NCBI GenBank assembly: GCA_021163455.1
Contig: JAGGWT010000046.1
Location: forward strand, 1 to 5,054
DNA: 5,054 bases
Reading direction: 5' to 3'
Source of the DNA: Thermoplasmata archaeon
GTDB taxonomy: Archaea > Thermoplasmatota > E2 > DHVEG-1 > B18-G2
A model generated the notes under the pieces. It did no database searches and had not been told where the DNA came from. It saw nothing but the letters and a program-made list of their open reading frames with translations. This document shows positions 1 through 3,543 of the stretch, piece by piece; the first letter of the stretch is position 1; each line of letters starts with the position of its first letter. Made by a program: the position numbers and the translations under genes.

Positions 1-49
1 CACACTCTCTACAGCCAGAGCATTTTTCTGCATTCACCTTCACGTACAA
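1..49 (-). CDS. 4Fe-4S ferredoxin-type protein, N-terminal fragment
   Basis: This is the fifth gene of the minus-strand operon; only its first 16 codons lie in the window. Read from a TTG at 49-47 it gives (M)YVKVNAEKCSGCREC. The spacing C-x-x-C-x-x-C after a short beta strand and 'EKC' is the classic opening of a ferredoxin-type [4Fe-4S] binding domain, so an electron-transfer or iron-sulfur subunit role is likely. The TTG is preferred because a strong SD site (GGAGGTGA, 62-55) ends 5 bases before it. An in-frame GTG at 58-56 would give MKILYVKVNAEKC, which also resembles ferredoxin starts, but it overlaps the SD. The gene follows the stop of the membrane-protein gene by about 20 bases, so the two are probably co-transcribed. 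Whether it is a lone ferredoxin or a larger iron-sulfur enzyme cannot be told from this fragment. Confidence 0.72.
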   Translation of the reverse strand, partial: MYVKVNAEKCSGCREC

Positions 50-54
50 TATCT

Positions 55-62
55 TCACCTCC
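55..62 (-). promoter_or_regulatory. Strong Shine-Dalgarno site of the ferredoxin-type gene
   Basis: On the minus strand the sequence GGAGGTGA complements the archaeal 16S rRNA tail (UCACCUCC) over eight bases. It ends 5 bases before a TTG codon at 49, which decides the start in favour of TTG over the overlapping GTG at 58. It is the strongest SD in the window and lies in the short gap after the upstream stop codon at 71-69. Confidence 0.7.
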
Positions 63-68
63 TCCCCT

Positions 69-701
69 TCACATCATGGCATTTACTATGGCTATGACCC
101 AGCAGAGTAAAGTTATGCATGCGGTTGCAGGATAATACAGAGATGATTTTATCATTCTTATGTCGTAACTTCTTGCATAGCTAACGAGAGGTAGGGAAAT
201 TGCACCAAGTATGCCTGCAGGAAGTCCTTTTGCAAGAATCTGTGGCATGAATGCAAATAGATCACTCACATTGAAACTCATCGCCGTGAGAAGCGGAGTG
301 AGAATCTGCGTGGCGATAAATCCAGAGACATAGCAGAGGTAGGCGGTTACAACTCCAAGAGAAGCAATATCAACCTTCCTGAGATCTCTGAGGTCAAAGG
401 TATTGTACCATATAAGTTCGAAGACGATACCCTCGATCAGAATCGCTATTGCAGAGCATATCAGACAGCCAGTAAACGGGTTGGTCAATCTAAGAACGCT
501 TGCAATTCCAGCCATGCCCAACTGCATTCCTCTCTTTTTGAACACCATCCTGGTGTAGGTCATCAGAGTTATCGCAACTATCCCTGACATCACGGCGCCG
601 GCGGGAAGGTTGTTATCTCTCAGCAGATCTCCAAGTATACACTCCAGCATACCCCATATCGAACCAAACAATACAACTCCTGCCAGCATTTTCTTATCCA
701 T
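69..701 (-). CDS. Polytopic membrane protein of unknown function
   Basis: A 210-residue integral membrane protein. Hydrophobic segments are visible at roughly residues 5-27, 33-54, 60-74 (short), 76-99, 112-141, 152-174 and 189-209, so six or seven helices. Charged residues lie inside or at the edges of helices (E20, D25, R51, R71, E90, E95), as is common in transporters or cofactor-binding membrane proteins. The opening, FGSIWGMLECILGDLL followed by PAGAVMSGI, resembles uncharacterised ECF-type substrate-binding (S) components or related small membrane proteins, but that is an impression and no substrate can be named. The ATG directly abuts the stop of the upstream gene (TGAATG), with an SD-like GAGGTG at 713-708 inside the last codons of that gene, so translation is probably coupled. 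It sits between an anchored molybdopterin-like-fold protein and a ferredoxin-type protein, suggesting a membrane redox or cofactor role (inference). Confidence 0.75.
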   Translation of the reverse strand: MDKKMLAGVVLFGSIWGMLECILGDLLRDNNLPAGAVMSGIVAITLMTYTRMVFKKRGMQLGMAGIASVLRLTNPFTGCLICSAIAILIEGIVFELIWYNTFDLRDLRKVDIASLGVVTAYLCYVSGFIATQILTPLLTAMSFNVSDLFAFMPQILAKGLPAGILGAISLPLVSYARSYDIRMIKSSLYYPATACITLLCWVIAIVNAMM

Positions 702-1112
702 TCACACCACCTCTATCTTCACAACATCCTTCACCATAAACGCCTTTGGTAGATGTTCAAAGGCAACTCTACCTTCCTCAGTCAAAACCCCTCTCGTCAT
801 ATCTTCCCATTTGACAGTTTTCCTGTATCCATCAGCCCCGATTATAACATAGGAATGCTTTTCGAGGTTTTTGACTCCTGCAAATTCTATAATTTTGTCG
901 AGAGGTACACCTGTATAACTCTCGTTGGTTATGGAGTTGTGTATGGTTATTGTCCCGATTTTCTCGTACAACTCGATAAAACAAACCTTCACACCATTCA
1001 CGTCTATACAGCCGGTGGAAACGCTATTTTCCACTCCACCAACATACAGGTTAGAGGCAATGGATACAAGAAGCAGGAAGCTTGCAACCAGCATGAGAGT
1101 GTTTCCCTTCAT
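702..1112 (-). CDS. Anchored small protein with a molybdopterin-oxidoreductase-like domain (short form)
   Basis: A 136-residue exported or membrane-anchored protein. Residues 1-24 (M-K-G-N-T then a hydrophobic run) form a signal peptide or anchor. Residues 45-136 carry the pattern of standalone sulfite-oxidase/molybdopterin-oxidoreductase-like (PF00174-type) domains: Y-T-G-V-P-L at 66-71, G-A-D-G-Y at 92-96, and a final strand V-K-D-V-V-K-I-E-V at 127-135. The last matches V-K-N-V-V-S-I-K-I in the first gene of the operon, so the two are probably paralogues. It is much shorter than true sulfite oxidases, and the Mo-ligating Cys of those enzymes is not evident, so catalysis is doubtful; ligand or cofactor binding is possible. 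C35 and C44 could form a disulfide. The ATG at 1112 was chosen, 27 bases after the kinase gene. The frame stays open upstream to a TTG at 1178, but that would put 22 polar residues before the signal sequence. No clear SD is seen. Confidence 0.66.
   Translation of the reverse strand: MKGNTLMLVASFLLLVSIASNLYVGGVENSVSTGCIDVNGVKVCFIELYEKIGTITIHNSITNESYTGVPLDKIIEFAGVKNLEKHSYVIIGADGYRKTVKWEDMTRGVLTEEGRVAFEHLPKAFMVKDVVKIEVV
708..713 (-). promoter_or_regulatory. Shine-Dalgarno site of the membrane-protein gene
   Basis: GAGGTG on the minus strand, six bases before the ATG at 701, embedded in the final codons of the preceding gene. It supports the ATG at 701 as the start and indicates coupled translation across the abutting TGA/ATG junction. 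Confidence 0.55.
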
Positions 1113-1138
1113 CCGATAGGTGAATTTTCTGTCAATAT

Positions 1139-1840
1139 TTAAATTGAACGTTCTTTTTGGAGATTGTCCAGATACCAAATCAGTCCATGTTTTTTCATCT
1201 CCTTTACCCCCGTATCCTTGAGAGCAACATCCCTTCTCCGGATGGAGAATTTTTCCAGAGTTTTAAACAACTGTTTCCTGAAAAAGAGCGTATCAATGTT
1301 TCCAGAATACGCTTTAAGAAATCTTTTGCAGAGTTCGAATTTTTCTTCCGTGAATTCCGGATGAGTTGTCAGTATGGATATACAGATCTCTGCAATATCC
1401 TCCTCTGCTCTACCTTTCCTGCTCTCCTCAAAATCCACACCATATATTTCCCCTTTGTAATCCAAAATAAAATTTCTGAGTATAGAATCTCCTCTTACCA
1501 TCTGTTTATCTTTCAACAGGAGACGAAAATCAGAAAACCATCTGGCCAGTTTTTCGATGATCCTGAGGTTATCAGTGATGTCATACTCAGTAGAATTCAC
1601 GAGGTCACACAGGTTTTTCCCTTCTATAAATTCCATCACGAGCATCCTGCGCCGGCGCTCTATGCTATGAATCCTCGGAACATTCAATCTGTCTTTTAAC
1701 AGGTCAAGCATCTGGTACTCTTTATTCAGAGCTTCTGATGAGGAGAATATTTTGAGCACCTTTGTTTCCCCATTTGCTCTAACTCTGTAGACCCTGTTCT
1801 TTCTGCTTTTGAACCGTTCCAAAAATTCAAATTCAGACAT
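1139..1840 (-). CDS. Small Bud32/RIO/APH-like kinase
   Basis: A 233-residue cytoplasmic protein with a minimal protein-kinase-like fold. The ATP-binding lysine is probably K30 (V-L-K-I-F) and the helix-C glutamate E41. A hinge-like L-V-M-E-F-I-E-G runs over 67-74. The catalytic loop is R-G-D-S-I-L-R-N at 116-123 (D118, N123), and the metal-binding motif is V-D-F-E-E at 135-139. Downstream, E-E-D-I-A-E-I-C with T-T-H-P at about 146-162 recalls Bud32 (E-D-K-A-V-D-L-Y ... S-T-H-P). It departs from Bud32 in lacking the N-terminal G-A-E-A motif, in having RGD for HGD, DFE for DFG, and a longer lysine/arginine-rich tail. It is therefore better called a divergent relative, perhaps closer to APH/ABC1-type small-molecule or lipid kinases. 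The ATG overlaps the end of the first operon gene by 8 bases (ATGTCTGA), implying translational coupling. Its place between two exported domains of the same family is unusual. Substrate unknown. Confidence 0.72.
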   Translation of the reverse strand: MSEFEFLERFKSRKNRVYRVRANGETKVLKIFSSSEALNKEYQMLDLLKDRLNVPRIHSIERRRRMLVMEFIEGKNLCDLVNSTEYDITDNLRIIEKLARWFSDFRLLLKDKQMVRGDSILRNFILDYKGEIYGVDFEESRKGRAEEDIAEICISILTTHPEFTEEKFELCKRFLKAYSGNIDTLFFRKQLFKTLEKFSIRRRDVALKDTGVKEMKKHGLIWYLDNLQKERSI

Positions 1841-2411
1841 TTATCTTGATAGAGACCACATTTTTGACCCAGAGGGAGGATGAAGTGATGTATCCCTCAT
1901 CGCTCACAAATGCTATCCTCAATGGTCCCTCATCCTCACCGAGAGCATCTCCATCTTTTTCATACGCCACTATCATGGTGAGATTTCCCGTTCCTAAATA
2001 ACTCCCGTTTTCGCTGTAGATATCGACTTTTCCTTTGATGGTATTTATCGAGAAGTTCTTCGTATAACCATCACCTGCAATGACCGTTATGGAGTAATTC
2101 CCTGGAAGAGAAAATTCCTGGAGAAGATTTTTTATCGGAATCCCTTTATAGAGATTTGGCCCAACGGTTACGTTGTTTTTCTTGATGTAGCCACCATATC
2201 CGGAGACACTCATCATCGATTTTAACTCATCCATCGTGTATTTTCTGACCTCGTTTCCATATTCCACAGTCAGTACATACTCTACCGTTGCCGGCTGCTC
2301 TTTCTCTCCTCCCTGGTGGGGTAGACTCACGTATACATAGGCGCCTATGGCTGCGATAAAGATGGCTATGAATACGGCAGTTACGACCTTATCACTGCTC
2401 TCCCCCGCCAT
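1833..2411 (-). CDS. Membrane-anchored protein with a molybdopterin-oxidoreductase-like domain (long form)
   Basis: A 192-residue protein, first gene of the minus-strand operon. Residues 8-30 form one N-terminal transmembrane anchor, followed by a polar linker (31-43) and an outward domain (44-192). The domain has the hallmarks of archaeal standalone PF00174-like domains: Y-T-M-D-E-L-K at 58-64, S-G-Y-G-G-Y at 70-75, Y-K-G-I-P-I at 88-93, A-G-D-G-Y at 112-116, E-D-E-G-P-L-R at 159-165 and the closing strand V-K-N-V-V-S-I-K-I at 182-190. It contains no cysteine at all, so it cannot hold Mo by the usual cysteine ligand; binding of a cofactor or ligand remains possible. Five N-X-S/T sequons (residues 80, 105, 119, 135, 143) fit an extracellular, glycosylated location. 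The start is supported by a TATA-like box 25-32 bases upstream and no SD, so the mRNA is probably leaderless. The third gene of the operon is a shorter relative. Confidence 0.75.
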   Translation of the reverse strand: MAGESSDKVVTAVFIAIFIAAIGAYVYVSLPHQGGEKEQPATVEYVLTVEYGNEVRKYTMDELKSMMSVSGYGGYIKKNNVTVGPNLYKGIPIKNLLQEFSLPGNYSITVIAGDGYTKNFSINTIKGKVDIYSENGSYLGTGNLTMIVAYEKDGDALGEDEGPLRIAFVSDEGYITSSSLWVKNVVSIKINV

Positions 2412-2435
2412 GTTTACATCTTAAAGGAAAACAAC

Positions 2436-2443
2436 TTTTAAAA
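2436..2443. promoter_or_regulatory. Palindromic TATA box shared by two divergent genes
   Basis: TTTTAAAA reads the same on both strands. Its centre lies about 25 bases before the plus-strand ATG at 2464 and about 28 bases before the minus-strand ATG at 2411. Both distances match the usual archaeal TATA-to-start spacing, and neither gene has an SD, so both transcripts are probably leaderless. A second TTTTAAAA at 2454-2461 touches the plus-strand start and could only serve the minus strand, giving it a leader of about 20 bases. Confidence 0.55.
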
Positions 2444-2463
2444 CTTATTGGATTTTTAAAACG

Positions 2464-3213
2464 ATGATCAAAATTGGATGTTGTGGATTTGCTAAAGGAA
2501 AAAAGGAGTATTTCAAACATTTCAAGCTTGTTGAGATTCAGCAGACGTTTTACAGGATATTGCCTGAGAATACCTTGAAGAGGTGGCGCCAGGAGGCGCC
2601 GGATGACTTTGAGTTTTCTGTAAAAGCATTTCAGGGTATTACTCATCCTGTAACCAGTCCAACCTGGAGAAGAAGTGGGTTGAAGTTAAAAGGAGATGAA
2701 AGATATGGTAATCTCCAACCTAGTAAAGAGGTCATGGAATCGTGGGAAATAACAAGGAGGGTTTGTGATATTTTGAAAGCCAGGATATGCATCATACAAT
2801 TACCCAAGAGATTCAAGGACAGTGAAGAGAATATAAAAAATGCAACAGAATTCTTCTCGAATATTGACAGGGGTGATTTGGAGATAGCGATTGAATTGAG
2901 GGGCTGGGATGATAAGAATATAGAAAAACTGTGCAGAGAATTTGATTTAATAGACTGCAGAGACCCTTTTGCGTCGAGACCCACCTGTTTTGGAAAAAAG
3001 AGCATAGCTTACTTGAGGTTGCACGGCTCTCCACCAGGAGCAAGGATGTATAATTACAGATACACTGATGAGGATCTGCAGGTGCTGCTAGATATCGTAA
3101 GAGAAATGAGGGTAAGAGAAAGTTACATCCTGTTTAATAACATTTACATGTTTGACGATGCCCTGAGGTTCAGGAAACTGGTTGAACAGGGCAATCCCAT
3201 TATCACACCATAA
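2464..3213 (+). CDS. DUF72 (YecE-like) family protein
   Basis: A 249-residue soluble protein of the DUF72 family, whose members adopt a TIM-barrel-like fold and whose biochemical function is not established. Family landmarks in order: I-G-C-C-G-F at 4-9; V-E-I-Q-Q-T-F-Y at 23-30, matching the family's V-E-x-N-x-T-F-Y; F-S-V-K-A at 51-55 followed by I-T-H at 59-61; I-I-Q-L-P near 118; Y-L-R-L-H-G at 183-188 followed by Y-N-Y-R-Y at 196-200; and Y-I-L-F-N-N at 221-226, the family's closing asparagine-rich strand. The length is normal and no frameshift is seen. The usual Asn in V-E-x-N is Gln here (Q26). The gene runs opposite to the redox-like operon and shares its intergenic promoter. No SD precedes the ATG, and the TATA box at 2436-2443 makes a leaderless start likely. 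Confidence 0.9.
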   Translation: MIKIGCCGFAKGKKEYFKHFKLVEIQQTFYRILPENTLKRWRQEAPDDFEFSVKAFQGITHPVTSPTWRRSGLKLKGDERYGNLQPSKEVMESWEITRRVCDILKARICIIQLPKRFKDSEENIKNATEFFSNIDRGDLEIAIELRGWDDKNIEKLCREFDLIDCRDPFASRPTCFGKKSIAYLRLHGSPPGARMYNYRYTDEDLQVLLDIVREMRVRESYILFNNIYMFDDALRFRKLVEQGNPIITP

Positions 3214-3252
3214 CAGTTTCTGCATTGTGAAATCTATCAGACGGGATTCCAC

Positions 3253-3359
3253 AAAAAAGTAGTGGGGGAGGGATGGGACAGGTGAGGAGGGAACCCTGCA
3301 TGTGCCCACCTTAGGGCGCTCCAATTTACATGCAGGTGTTTTTACTTGACCCTCATTTA
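3253..3359 (-). ncRNA. Candidate structured small RNA (about 105 nt)
   Basis: This is a hypothesis from sequence layout. On the minus strand a TATA box (TTTATAAA, 3389-3382) would place a transcription start near 3359. The transcript would then pass through a 9-bp stem (CCTGCATGT/ACATGCAGG) stacked directly on a GCCC/GGGC hairpin with a 10-base bulge, then a C-rich single-stranded tail with CCTCC and CCTCCCCC, and end in T6 at 3258-3253. A GC-rich island in AT-richer intergenic DNA is typical of structured RNAs in thermophiles. It matches no RNA family I recognise (not tRNA, 5S, SRP, RNase P, or C/D or H/ACA guide). The C-rich tail could pair with SD sites. It may instead be only a terminator or a remnant element. 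Confidence 0.3.
3295..3343 (+). terminator. Stem-loop plus T-tract, possible terminator of the DUF72 gene
   Basis: An inverted repeat, CCTGCATGT (3295-3303) and ACATGCAGG (3328-3336), encloses a second stem, GCCC (3304-3307) and GGGC (3314-3317), and is followed after two bases by T5 (3339-3343). This looks like an intrinsic terminator about 80 bases past the DUF72 stop. Archaeal termination mainly needs the T-tract, and five Ts is modest, so the assignment is tentative. The same inverted repeat also folds on the opposite strand. Confidence 0.35.
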
Positions 3360-3381
3360 CATGAATGCAACACCTCAAGAG

Positions 3382-3389
3382 TTTATAAA
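3382..3389. promoter_or_regulatory. Palindromic TATA-like box in the intergenic region
   Basis: TTTATAAA is identical on both strands. On the minus strand it would start transcription near 3359, just ahead of the structured segment. On the plus strand it would start near 3412, a few bases before an ATG at 3418 that opens a 34-codon frame. It is too far (about 130 bases beyond the expected spacing) to be the proximal promoter of the surface-protein gene, which has its own box. Confidence 0.35.
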
Positions 3390-3501
3390 TCAGGAGACCC
3401 CCCTCGCTGTAGTATTTATGAATTTTTCTATCGCGAACTCATTCAAGATATCTGCAGAGATATTAAAAGTACTCCTGTACCTCATTCCACTGACTGCAAA
3501 A

Positions 3502-3510
3502 ATATATAAG
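3502..3510 (+). promoter_or_regulatory. TATA box of the surface-protein gene
   Basis: ATATATAAG is centred near 3506. A start about 26 bases downstream falls near 3531, which would give a 13-base leader that includes the SD at 3532-3539. The agreement of box, spacing and SD makes this the most complete promoter in the window. Confidence 0.6.
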
Positions 3511-3531
3511 TACTTATCTTAATTATAGTAT

Positions 3532-3539
3532 AGGGGGAT
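3532..3539 (+). promoter_or_regulatory. Shine-Dalgarno site of the surface-protein gene
   Basis: AGGGGGAT ends 4 bases before the ATG at 3544 and resembles the archaeal consensus GGAGGTGAT. It fixes this ATG as the start, in agreement with the signal peptide beginning right there. Confidence 0.55.
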
Positions 3540-3543
3540 AGAT

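Larger units (their letters stand above)
3214..3543. other. 330-base intergenic region with structured GC-rich segment
   Basis: No convincing protein gene is seen here. In order it contains: about 40 plain bases after the DUF72 stop; an A6 run (3253-3258, a T6 run on the minus strand); a G-rich stretch (3264-3291); a stem-loop (3295-3336) followed by T5 (3339-3343); a near-repeat of ATTTACATG (3324-3332 and 3355-3363); a further inverted repeat AGGTGTT/AACACCT (3334-3340 and 3369-3375); a palindromic TATA box (3382-3389); a C6 run at 3399-3404; and the promoter of the surface-protein gene (3502-3510). The segment 3259-3340 is clearly richer in GC than the flanking DNA. Confidence 0.6.

Noticed and set aside
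753..1142. Plus-strand open frame of 129 codons opposite the short molybdopterin-like gene
   Set aside because: No promoter, SD or family motif. The minus strand has a signal peptide and conserved domain pattern.
1157..1699. Plus-strand open frame of 180 codons opposite the kinase gene
   Set aside because: Its translation is rich in Phe, Ser and Ile with no recognisable motif, and the opposite strand encodes clear kinase motifs. It is a shadow frame.
2392..3043. Minus-strand open frames antisense to the DUF72 gene
   Set aside because: They mirror the well-supported DUF72 coding frame and contain low-complexity Ser/Leu/Phe sequence.
3255..3345. tRNA, 5S, SRP RNA, fluoride riboswitch or C/D-box guide RNA
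   Set aside because: No T-arm or acceptor pattern, no SRP or 5S core motifs, no paired C and D boxes and no riboswitch signature that I can find. Only generic stems are present.
3295..3375. Insertion sequence end, MITE or CRISPR-like array
   Set aside because: The inverted repeats are short and nested with no target-site duplication, and the ATTTACATG near-repeat occurs only twice without regular spacing.
3088..3378. Minus-strand open frame of 96 codons across the DUF72 3' end and the structured region
   Set aside because: It has no SD, its product has no recognisable domain, and half of it lies antisense to conserved DUF72 motifs. Open by chance.
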